Below, one piece after another: positions 1-5,381 of a stretch of DNA of 6,341 nucleotides. Each line of letters opens with the position of its first letter. Position 1 is the first letter of the stretch. The stretch covers positions 1 to 6,341 of the forward strand of contig CALKJV010000129.1 in assembly GCA_937995505.1 (NCBI GenBank), read 5' to 3'. The DNA is from an uncultured Bacteroidia bacterium. GTDB lineage: Bacteria > Bacteroidota > Bacteroidia > SpSt-205. A model generated the notes under the pieces. The model did not search any database, had not been told where the DNA came from, and saw only the letters and a program-made list of their open reading frames with translations. Made by a program: the position numbers and the translations under genes.

Positions 1-657
1 AAAGCTGAGTATAGCATGTAGTATGTCGATCAGCAGATAGGCATAAACTAAGCCCAATAGGCCCCCGCCTTGACTCACCGTCCAGATGCCTAAAAGTAGC
101 CGCAAGGTCGTACGAAAGGCAGAGAGCTTTCCAAACATATCAAAGCGACCGGCTATCGTGGGAATAATAAGCGGTACGCCTGTGATAAAGTTCAGTGCGA
201 AGTTGGCTAAGCTGATGCGTAAGGCTGTCTGGGCTTCGGTAAGGTGCTGGGGAGGGATGGTGAAAAGCTTTTCCATGACCCAGGGAGCGAAGGTTCCTAT
301 GCTCAGCGCTACAGCGATTCCGGCGCTGGCATACATCAGCCAAGCTGTGCCGACAAGCTCATACACTCGGGAGTAGTCGCCTGAACGAAAGGCTGCAGAA
401 GCATGTCGTATGCAGGAGAAGGTTATACCGAGGTCCGCAATCTCTGCGTAGAGGATGACCACACCTATGAGGATAAGTACGCCGTAGGCTCCTTCTCCGA
501 GGTGGTGGATAAAAAACGGGGCAGTGATTAGGCCTGAGAGGAGGTTGGTAGCACTGGAGATGAGGCTCCAGAAGCTACCTTTGGCTACGATTTGCGAAAA
601 AGAGCGCGATGGGGGAGAAGCGGGTGAAGGGTTATCGGCCGCTTTTTCAGGATGCAC
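1..657 (-). CDS. Polysaccharide flippase (Wzx/MATE-like, MOP superfamily), N-terminal part, runs off the left edge
   Basis: A frame on the minus strand is open without a stop from the intergenic region to base 1, giving about 219 residues with no stop. Its function would be moving lipid-linked sugar units across the inner membrane for O-antigen, capsule or exopolysaccharide. After a polar, proline-rich N-terminus (residues 1-18) comes the family's typical first segment: a helix ending in LLSGLITAPFFIHHLGEGAYG (about 39-59), then a second helix and YAEIADLGI (70-78). More hydrophobic helices lie near residues 105-125 and 150-170. Typical flippases have 400-500 residues, so roughly half is seen. 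The start is uncertain: GTG at 657 is chosen because it lies just downstream of a TAnnTTTG promoter-like box; GTG at 684 is in frame but upstream of that box. The first in-frame ATG is deep inside a conserved helix region. It is divergent from ssrA. Family assignment is by pattern recognition; the exact substrate is unknown. Confidence 0.78.
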   Translation of the reverse strand, partial: MHPEKAADNPSPASPPSRSFSQIVAKGSFWSLISSATNLLSGLITAPFFIHHLGEGAYGVLILIGVVILYAEIADLGITFSCIRHASAAFRSGDYSRVYELVGTAWLMYASAGIAVALSIGTFAPWVMEKLFTIPPQHLTEAQTALRISLANFALNFITGVPLIIPTIAGRFDMFGKLSAFRTTLRLLLGIWTVSQGGGLLGLVYAYLLIDILHAILSF

Positions 658-661
658 AGCG

Positions 662-669
662 CAAAAGTA
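662..669 (-). promoter_or_regulatory. Candidate Bacteroidota -7 box for the flippase gene
   Basis: On the minus strand the sequence TACTTTTG matches the Bacteroidota -7 consensus TAnnTTTG at every specified base. It ends four bases before the GTG chosen as flippase start, so transcription could begin at or next to the start codon. No clear -33 TTTG element is seen at the usual distance upstream, which lowers confidence. Confidence 0.45.
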
Positions 670-708
670 GGCGCGGGATAGCACAGGGCGGATAGGCTGA
701 TTTTTTAG

Positions 709-716
709 TATCTTTG
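709..716 (+). promoter_or_regulatory. Candidate Bacteroidota -7 box for ssrA
   Basis: TATCTTTG matches the TAnnTTTG consensus exactly and ends eight bases before the first base of the tmRNA acceptor stem (725), a suitable distance for a start site at or just before the mature 5' end. A T-tract lies immediately upstream (701-706). A -33 TTTG element is not obvious. This is the best-supported promoter in the window because the RNA end it serves is fixed by structure. Confidence 0.6.
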
Positions 717-806
717 CCTCTCTTGGGGGTGACCGGATTTGACAGCTAAGGGAGCGAAAAGACGCATGCGAGGTTCGCTGCTCTCCTCTCAAAAGGGCAG
801 CCGCAC

Positions 807-826
807 AAGAAGTGCCGAAACTTCTT
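807..826 (+). other. Perfect 7-bp inverted repeat enclosing the tmRNA resume codon
   Basis: AAGAAGT (807-813) is exactly complementary to ACTTCTT (820-826), with the six-base loop GCCGAA between them. The loop is precisely the first two tag codons (Ala, Glu). The stem would cover the bases before the resume codon that normally help position it, and the tag codons for Thr, Ser and the first base of Tyr. The pairing is seen directly; whether it forms in the folded RNA is unknown. Confidence 0.5.
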
Positions 827-843
827 ACGCTCTCGCTGCCTAA
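814..843 (+). other. tmRNA-encoded proteolysis tag AETSYALAA
   Basis: Reading GCC GAA ACT TCT TAC GCT CTC GCT GCC TAA gives A-E-T-S-Y-A-L-A-A then stop. The C-terminal YALAA is the usual degron recognised by ClpXP-type proteases, and the frame is fixed by this ending and by the stop codon lying inside helix H5, as in other tmRNAs. The resume codon is taken as GCC at 814; it could in principle be one codon earlier (AGT), but Ala or Gly is usual and an A lies four bases upstream of GCC as in E. coli. Confidence 0.88.
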
Positions 844-1075
844 TTTTTAGGTAGCCGGCGGAAGGGAAGCCCTGCCTGAGGCGGACCTTCTCGCTGACGG
901 GAAAATCAGGCTTGGAGGGAGGTAGCCCCGGCCTCACCTTGACGATGAGGGGCTGCGGGTAGGGTCAGAGCTGCCCTTGGCTCTGCCTGCCCTAAGGCTT
1001 CACAAGGGCTAAGCATGTAGGGTCTTTTCAGGTACCTTAGACTGGACGCGGGTTCGACTCCCGCCACCTCCACTG

Positions 1076-1840
1076 ATGTTGCTCCGATGGCTTGTGATAG
1101 GGGGTACGGTCTCAGTAGGTATCTCTCTGGCTTGGTATCTGCCACAGGAGCGGGGCTGCCGTCTATGTGCGCCGACATTAGGGGGGCCATGGCTGGGTAC
1201 AGACGCCCTAGGCAGGGATGTGGCGGTGCGCCTGCTGCGGGGATGGGGGCTCTCCCTCTCCGTAGCCATCGCTTCGGCGCTGGTTTCAGTCGCTCTCGGG
1301 ACCTTCGTAGGCCTTATAGCCGGAAGTCAGGGCGGTCTTGTAGAGGCACTCCTTCTACTCCTCGTACAAGCCCTCTGGGTAGTACCGGCGCTATTGTGGG
1401 CAGCGGTATTGGCTTTCGTGGCCGGAAAAAATCTCTTTACTCTCGCCTTGGCTATCGGCCTGAGTACTTGGACGGAAACCGCTCGCCTCGCACGGGTAGA
1501 GACCCAACGCTTGTGGCGTTTGCCCTTTGTAGAGGCCGCTTCTGCTTTAGGGCTTCCGTATCGGAGAGTGCTTTGGCAGCATGTGCTCCCGAATCTCCGC
1601 CCTCTCCTCTCTGTGCAGCTGCTCCAGACTTTTGCTACGGCGGCGCTCATTGAGGCGGGCCTGAGTTTCGTGGGTCTCGGTCCTAGCGGCTACATCAGCC
1701 TCGGAACCCTCCTTGCCGAGGCCGTGCAAACCCTTACCCTCCCCCAAGGGCAGCTCCAGGGCCTTCTGGCCGCCAGCCTCCTGGTCGGAACGGTTTTTGC
1801 TGTATATTCGCTCACTGGCTATGGGCGCAACCCTTTCTGA
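1076..1840 (+). CDS. ABC transporter permease, OppC/DppC type (oligopeptide/dipeptide/nickel importer family)
   Basis: This 254-residue inner-membrane protein would form one half of the channel of a peptide- or nickel-type ABC importer. It opens with a hydrophobic helix (about 5-21), then has the DppC/OppC signature PWLGTDALGRDV (38-49), further helices (about 58-83, 90-116, 118-131), and the EAA loop that docks on the ATPase (153-172, with EAASALG and HVLPN). The segment LIEAGLSFVGLGP (191-203) is also family-typical. It is short for the family (about 280-300) and its C-terminus lacks the usual GDGLRDALDP-like ending, finishing in TGYGRNPF. The ATG lies three bases after the tmRNA end; a stop at 1010-1012 blocks extension far upstream, and no Shine-Dalgarno is present. 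The usual partners (second permease, binding protein, ATPases) are not in the window. The substrate cannot be told. Confidence 0.88.
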   Translation: MLLRWLVIGGTVSVGISLAWYLPQERGCRLCAPTLGGPWLGTDALGRDVAVRLLRGWGLSLSVAIASALVSVALGTFVGLIAGSQGGLVEALLLLLVQALWVVPALLWAAVLAFVAGKNLFTLALAIGLSTWTETARLARVETQRLWRLPFVEAASALGLPYRRVLWQHVLPNLRPLLSVQLLQTFATAALIEAGLSFVGLGPSGYISLGTLLAEAVQTLTLPQGQLQGLLAASLLVGTVFAVYSLTGYGRNPF

Positions 1841-3161
1841 AACGCCTCGCGACCTTTCGGCCGAGCAGCTCCTGCGTGAGCTGGAGCTGCGTCGCGAAGA
1901 GGTCCAAGCCGTCCGAGATGTCGTGCGCCTACTAGCCCCTAACGTCCAAGACACCGCCCTGCTCTTTTCCGTAACCACTATTCTGCGTAGCAGCTTCGGT
2001 GTGCAGCGCGTGGCTTATCTCCACACTTTCACGCGTACGGGTGAGGTTAAGCTTGCCTATTTCCACAACTTCCCCAGTATCTCCCAAGCCGCTATCCAAG
2101 AGGCTACTCGCTATACGACCACCAGTGTACCCGAATCCGGCTCGCTTTTAGAACAAATGGGCGTAGAATTTGTCCTGCCCTTAGGTCGTTTTGTAGGAAG
2201 CTCTACCCGTCAGCGCGTGGTAGAACCCAAAGCCTGGTGGCTCGTAGGTGATTTCGCTGAGACCGAAGAAGAGCGTGCTAGCGACCTGCTGTACCTAGAA
2301 ATTATCGGCATGATCATCACCGTCTACTTGGAAAACGCTTCTTTTCAAGCCAAGCAGCGGCAAGCTGAGTCGCTCATGCAAGAGATTGCTTTGGCCTCAC
2401 GCATTCAATCGCGCATTTTGGCTTCTGCCGACTTAGCGCCCCACCCTCGTTTAGAAATTGAGAATTTCCATCGCTCTCATTCTGATATTGGGGGTGACCT
2501 GTATGACTTTGTTCGTCTAGACGCTCATCGGGTGCTTTTTTATGTGGGGGATGTGTCTGGAAAAGGGATCTCGGCTGCCCTGGTCATGTCTAACCTACAA
2601 GGGCAGATTCGCACCTTAGCGGAGCTGGGGGTTCCCCTGCCGAAACTCATGGCGCAGCTGCATCGACGGCTTTTACAGCTGTATGGCGAGAATGAGTCGG
2701 GCTTTGTTACGCTTTTTCTCGGTCTTATGGATTTGAGTGCGCCTCACACGGCTACCCTTACATACCTCAATGCGGGGCATCCTCCGCCGATCCTTCTCCG
2801 GCAAGGGAAGGTAATACCTCTGCCTGCTAACCTGAGCTTGCTAGGGATTCATATTCCGGGGTTAACTCCCGTAGAGGGAGTGGACCCTATTCAGCTGGCT
2901 TTGGAGCCTGGAGATCACCTCATGGCCTACACGGATGGGCTGATTGAGCAGACCAACCCTCGCGGCGAGATCCTGGGGGTAGAAAAGCTGCAGGAGCTTT
3001 TGACGGGGTATGCTCCCCCTTCTGCGCGAGCGTTTCTCTCGTATGTGCGCCAACTCTTAGAGGACCACCGCAAAGGGCGAGCGCAAGCCGCTGCTGACTC
3101 CCTCAAGCCCCACCCTATGGAAGACGACACTACCATTATCACATGCAAGCTGCTCTCCTAA
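1821..3161 (+). CDS. PP2C-type serine/threonine phosphatase (RsbU/SpoIIE family) with N-terminal GAF-like sensor
   Basis: The 446-residue cytoplasmic protein should remove phosphate from serine or threonine of a regulatory partner, in RsbU relatives an anti-sigma-factor antagonist. Residues about 13-38 look like a coiled coil. Residues about 40-172 resemble a GAF-type sensor (weak similarity, inferred). A charged linker helix (173-200, with EIALASRIQSRIL) leads to the phosphatase domain at about 205-446. The metal-binding motifs are all intact: GGDLYDF (224-230), GDVSGKG (243-249), TDGLIE (371-376) and DDTTII (435-440); NAGHPPP (317-323) is also typical. It should therefore be active with Mn or Mg. 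ATG 1821 is preferred over an upstream in-frame ATG at 1713 because the extra 36 residues would lie wholly inside the permease gene and read as low-quality, proline- and serine-rich sequence. It overlaps the permease gene by 20 bases, suggesting translational coupling. Confidence 0.93.
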   Translation: MGATLSETPRDLSAEQLLRELELRREEVQAVRDVVRLLAPNVQDTALLFSVTTILRSSFGVQRVAYLHTFTRTGEVKLAYFHNFPSISQAAIQEATRYTTTSVPESGSLLEQMGVEFVLPLGRFVGSSTRQRVVEPKAWWLVGDFAETEEERASDLLYLEIIGMIITVYLENASFQAKQRQAESLMQEIALASRIQSRILASADLAPHPRLEIENFHRSHSDIGGDLYDFVRLDAHRVLFYVGDVSGKGISAALVMSNLQGQIRTLAELGVPLPKLMAQLHRRLLQLYGENESGFVTLFLGLMDLSAPHTATLTYLNAGHPPPILLRQGKVIPLPANLSLLGIHIPGLTPVEGVDPIQLALEPGDHLMAYTDGLIEQTNPRGEILGVEKLQELLTGYAPPSARAFLSYVRQLLEDHRKGRAQAAADSLKPHPMEDDTTIITCKLLS

Positions 3162-3676
3162 ATGGAGCCATTGAGCGGTTTCGGGAGCCGCTCCAAGGCC
3201 AAAACCTCCCCGCATCTTCTCTGATAGAACTTTTGCGCGCCCATCCTTTTGTATGGCTCCAATTTTTGCGGCATTTAGGGTGTATCTACTGCAAAGGGAT
3301 CGTTCAGGATATACGGGTCTTTTTACAGCATTGGCAAGGTCAGGCAAAGCCTGTTCTGTTTTTTGTCCATCCCAACACCTTAGAGGAAGGGGAACGCTTC
3401 TTTTCGGAGTTTTATCCGGGAGCGGCCCATATTGCAGACCCGTCGCTCCAGCTATATCGGCTCTTTCGGGTAAGGCGGGCTTCGCTTTTCGGTCAGCTCC
3501 GTCTAGCAAATGCCTGGCGAGTCTGGCAGCTCCTGCGGAGGGGTCTCTCTAACGACCGCCCCACCGCCGATCCTTACCTTTTGCACGCCAGCTTCCTTTT
3601 TCATCAAGGAACGCTGGTTTGGAGTTACTATGCAAAAAACTTCAGCGATGTCCCAGACTGGAGAAAAATACTTTAA
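3143..3676 (+). CDS. SelL-related / AhpC-TSA_2-type thioredoxin-fold redox protein
   Basis: This 177-residue protein has the pattern of the peroxiredoxin-like AhpC-TSA_2 (SelL) family. A hydrophobic strand and helix lead into FLRHLGCIYCKG (41-52), giving a CxxC redox pair C47-C50 at the head of a helix, as in FLRHFGCPFC of relatives. VLFFVHP (71-77) is the next core strand, and FLFHQGTLVWSYYAKNFSDVPDW (151-173) matches the C-terminal strand pair and the ending of the family. No signal peptide is seen, so it probably acts in the cytoplasm, reducing disulfides or peroxides; the substrate is unknown. The start overlaps the phosphatase gene by 19 bases. The cis-Pro usual in thioredoxins is not clearly identifiable. 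The fold call is fairly secure, the activity is not. Confidence 0.78.
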   Translation: MQAALLNGAIERFREPLQGQNLPASSLIELLRAHPFVWLQFLRHLGCIYCKGIVQDIRVFLQHWQGQAKPVLFFVHPNTLEEGERFFSEFYPGAAHIADPSLQLYRLFRVRRASLFGQLRLANAWRVWQLLRRGLSNDRPTADPYLLHASFLFHQGTLVWSYYAKNFSDVPDWRKIL

Positions 3677-4520
3677 AGTTTTAGCCGCCGTCTCCTTAGA
3701 CAGTGCAAATGAAGAGGAGATTCTTTTGAGCTTGCCTCAGCTTGTACGGGGGGGCGCCTTGCCGTCTCAGGTGCATTTCTATCATGTGCTCACGCCGCAC
3801 GAGCTGCGTCTGTCGTATACAGCTGGGCAGAGTTTCCTAAATGAGCTGGAGCAGCTCAAGAGAAACGCAGAAAACAAGCTCGCCCATTACGCAGAAGCCG
3901 CTGCTAAGCGCGTCTCTGCCCCAGTAACCTTTTCTTACAGCGTAGAAAGCCAAGAAGTTGCTTCGCCCGGGGAAGAGATTGCGCAGCTGCTGCGCAAAGA
4001 GCCTTTTGACCTGCTTACGCTCGTCTTCAAACAGCGCAAGCGGTGGGAACGCTTTTTCGGCAGTACCGCCCTCTGGGACATTTTAGAAAACGCCTCTATA
4101 CCCATACTCATCCTTCCGGCCCCCCTCACTATACCCCCTAAGCGCATCCTATGGGCGACCCAGATGCAACCCGAAGAATTTCCCTACTTAGCTCCCCTCA
4201 TCTCACTCGTCCGAATCCTAAAAGCTACCCTCTACTGCGTCAAAGTCAATACTCCCTACGCCTTTTATCCCCACCGCACCTTCCAGCGGTACATCTTAGA
4301 GATGTGCGATTATATCATAGATCGTATAGACCCCGACTTCGTGCCGGAAGAGTGCATACTATACAACGACCGGGATCTCGCGGAGGGAATCCTACATGCA
4401 GCGCAAGACTTTCTTATGGACATTGTAGCGCTCTCTGCCGATGAACCTACGCTGGACTGGAAAGTCGTGGATAAGGTCTTAGAGCAGCATATACCTGTGC
4501 TTTTGCTGCGACAGCGGTAG
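3630..4520 (+). CDS. Universal stress protein, two tandem UspA-like domains
   Basis: The 296-residue protein consists of two UspA-like halves, the layout common in Bacteroidota. Half one (about 14-164) starts with the strand KYFKVLAAVSLD and ends with FGSTALWDILENASIPILILPAP (143-165), the family's ending in which Gly-Ser precedes a helix and the last strand. Half two (about 169-296) starts at PKRILWATQM and ends with DKVLEQHIPVLLL. The full G-x2-G-x9-G(S/T) ATP-binding pattern is not clear in either half, so nucleotide binding is doubtful. ATG 3630 has GGAG five bases upstream, the only Shine-Dalgarno-like start in the cluster; ATG 3648 is an alternative. An in-frame ATG at 3510 is rejected because its extension lies inside the preceding gene and is not Usp-like. 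The overlap with the upstream gene is 47 bases. Codon choice changes sharply along the gene. Confidence 0.8.
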   Translation: MQKTSAMSQTGEKYFKVLAAVSLDSANEEEILLSLPQLVRGGALPSQVHFYHVLTPHELRLSYTAGQSFLNELEQLKRNAENKLAHYAEAAAKRVSAPVTFSYSVESQEVASPGEEIAQLLRKEPFDLLTLVFKQRKRWERFFGSTALWDILENASIPILILPAPLTIPPKRILWATQMQPEEFPYLAPLISLVRILKATLYCVKVNTPYAFYPHRTFQRYILEMCDYIIDRIDPDFVPEECILYNDRDLAEGILHAAQDFLMDIVALSADEPTLDWKVVDKVLEQHIPVLLLRQR

Positions 4521-4525
4521 ATTTG
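4518..4525 (+). promoter_or_regulatory. Candidate internal -7 box upstream of the dehydrogenase gene
   Basis: TAGATTTG fits TAnnTTTG exactly. It overlaps the TAG stop of the universal stress gene and ends four bases before ATG 4530, the same spacing as the box before the flippase GTG. A TTTTG at 4501-4505 is too close (12 bases) to be a normal -33 element. A few chance matches to this motif are expected in a window this size, so this is only a candidate. Confidence 0.3.
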
Positions 4526-4529
4526 CCGC

Positions 4530-5378
4530 ATGGCTATTTGGCTGATCACAGGAGCGAGTCGGGGGATAGGGCGGTCCATCGCCGAGATAGCGCTAGAAGC
4601 GGGCCATTCGGTGGTAGCTACAGCGCGACACCCTGCTACCTTAGAAGCCCTTGTGGCGGCTTACCCTAACCGCTGCTGGGCCTATCCCCTAGACGTCTGC
4701 GAACGCTCTCAGGCCTTTGCCCTGGCCCATCAGCTCCAACACGAAGGCCGATCCCCTACCGTCCTCGTCAACAACGCCGGCTACGGCCTAGTGGGCGCCT
4801 TTGAGACCTTGCCTGAAGCCGCTATCCTCCGCCAAGTGGACACCAACCTCCTGGGCCTTTTGTGGGTTACTCAGGCGTTTTTACCTGCGCTGCGGCAGAA
4901 TGCCCCCAGCTTTATCTTTAATATCTCGTCCATAGCGGGGTATTTTGGCTTTAAGGGCGCCACGCTTTATAATGCTACGAAGTTTGCCGTTACAGGCTTT
5001 AGTGAGGCGCTTGCGCAGGAACTTGCGCCGTTTGGGATATGGGTATCTAATGTAGCGCCAGGTCCGTATCGTACGGATTGGGCCGGCGCTTCCTTAGAGA
5101 AGTCACCTGCGCTTGCGCAGCCTGACCCGCGAGATCCGTATTGTGAGCTACATCAGCTGATGCGGGAGCGGTATGCCCAGATGGATGGTCAGCAGCCCGG
5201 CGACCCTAAGCATATTGGGCGGGTCTTGCTGAACTGCGTGGAGATGGGCTGGGCTCCTAAACACCTCATCTTAGGCGATGAGGCTCAGCAGACCTGGTAT
5301 CGGTATGAGCCCCTTCGGGTCTGGCCTGAGCTGCAGTTTATCGGGCACCGACAAGAGAAGCCCCACCGCCCCGGGTAA
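4530..5378 (+). CDS. Short-chain dehydrogenase/reductase (classical SDR, NAD(P)-dependent)
   Basis: The 282-residue cytoplasmic enzyme should oxidise or reduce a hydroxyl/carbonyl pair with a nicotinamide cofactor. All classical SDR landmarks are present: cofactor loop TGASRGIG (7-14), the TAR after the second strand (31-33; Arg here usually favours NADPH), LDV (54-56), NNAG (81-84), catalytic Asn106, Ser134, Tyr147 and Lys151 (spacing S-x12-Y-x3-K) and the PGPYRTDW segment (177-184) that follows the catalytic region. The sequence resembles the broad group of about 280-residue SDRs annotated simply as oxidoreductases, not the shorter FabG type. ATG 4530 is nine bases after the preceding stop and places the cofactor loop correctly; no Shine-Dalgarno is visible. 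The substrate is not predictable. The gene contains one of the sharpest codon-use switches in the window, near residue 110. Confidence 0.94.
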   Translation: MAIWLITGASRGIGRSIAEIALEAGHSVVATARHPATLEALVAAYPNRCWAYPLDVCERSQAFALAHQLQHEGRSPTVLVNNAGYGLVGAFETLPEAAILRQVDTNLLGLLWVTQAFLPALRQNAPSFIFNISSIAGYFGFKGATLYNATKFAVTGFSEALAQELAPFGIWVSNVAPGPYRTDWAGASLEKSPALAQPDPRDPYCELHQLMRERYAQMDGQQPGDPKHIGRVLLNCVEMGWAPKHLILGDEAQQTWYRYEPLRVWPELQFIGHRQEKPHRPG

Positions 5379-5381
5379 AGC

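Larger units (their letters stand above)
725..1072 (+). ncRNA. ssrA: Transfer-messenger RNA (ssrA), complete, one-piece
   Basis: tmRNA rescues stalled ribosomes: charged with alanine and bound by SmpB, it adds a degradation tag to the unfinished protein. The 7-bp acceptor stem is GGGGGTG (725-731) with CACCTCC (1065-1071, one G-U pair), followed by discriminator A1072. The T-arm is GCGGG-TTCGACT-CCCGC (1048-1064), preceded by the typical GGAC, and AAGCATGTAG (1011-1020) is a conserved tmRNA segment. Helix H2 pairs CTAAGG (746-751) with CCTTAG (1035-1040). Helix H5 pairs 835-843 with 847-855 and contains the tag stop codon. A pseudoknot-type stem pairs 957-963 with 986-992 and 966-971 with 980-985. 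The messenger part encodes AETSYALAA. The CCA end is not encoded (CTG follows), so it must be added. The D-loop reads GGATTTGACAG, with T740 where most tmRNAs have C. Length (348) is normal for an uninterrupted tmRNA. Confidence 0.97.

Noticed and set aside
86..376. Plus-strand 96-codon open frame
   Set aside because: It lies antisense to the flippase frame, which is open across the whole region and shows clear membrane-protein patterns; the plus-strand product is basic with no recognisable domain.
576..583. TACCTTTG on the plus strand, another match to TAnnTTTG
   Set aside because: It lies within the flippase coding region, antisense, with no gene start downstream at a suitable distance; taken as a chance match.
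697..710. T-tract before ssrA as a terminator
   Set aside because: No GC-rich hairpin precedes it on the plus strand, and no gene ends there; it fits a promoter region better.
746..1269. Minus-strand open frames of 63, 94 and 86 codons
   Set aside because: They lie across the tmRNA, whose structure explains the sequence, and the start of the permease; their products look like antisense translations of structured RNA.
1713..1820. In-frame 36-codon upstream extension of the phosphatase
   Set aside because: It lies entirely within the permease gene, is proline- and serine-rich and has no domain character; ATG 1821 gives a normal operon overlap.
1547..1978. Minus-strand 143-codon open frame
   Set aside because: It is antisense to the permease and phosphatase genes, is rich in Arg and Ser as shadow frames are, and has no domain pattern.
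3057..3509. Minus-strand 150-codon open frame
   Set aside because: It is antisense to the phosphatase end and the redox gene, both of which have clear family motifs.
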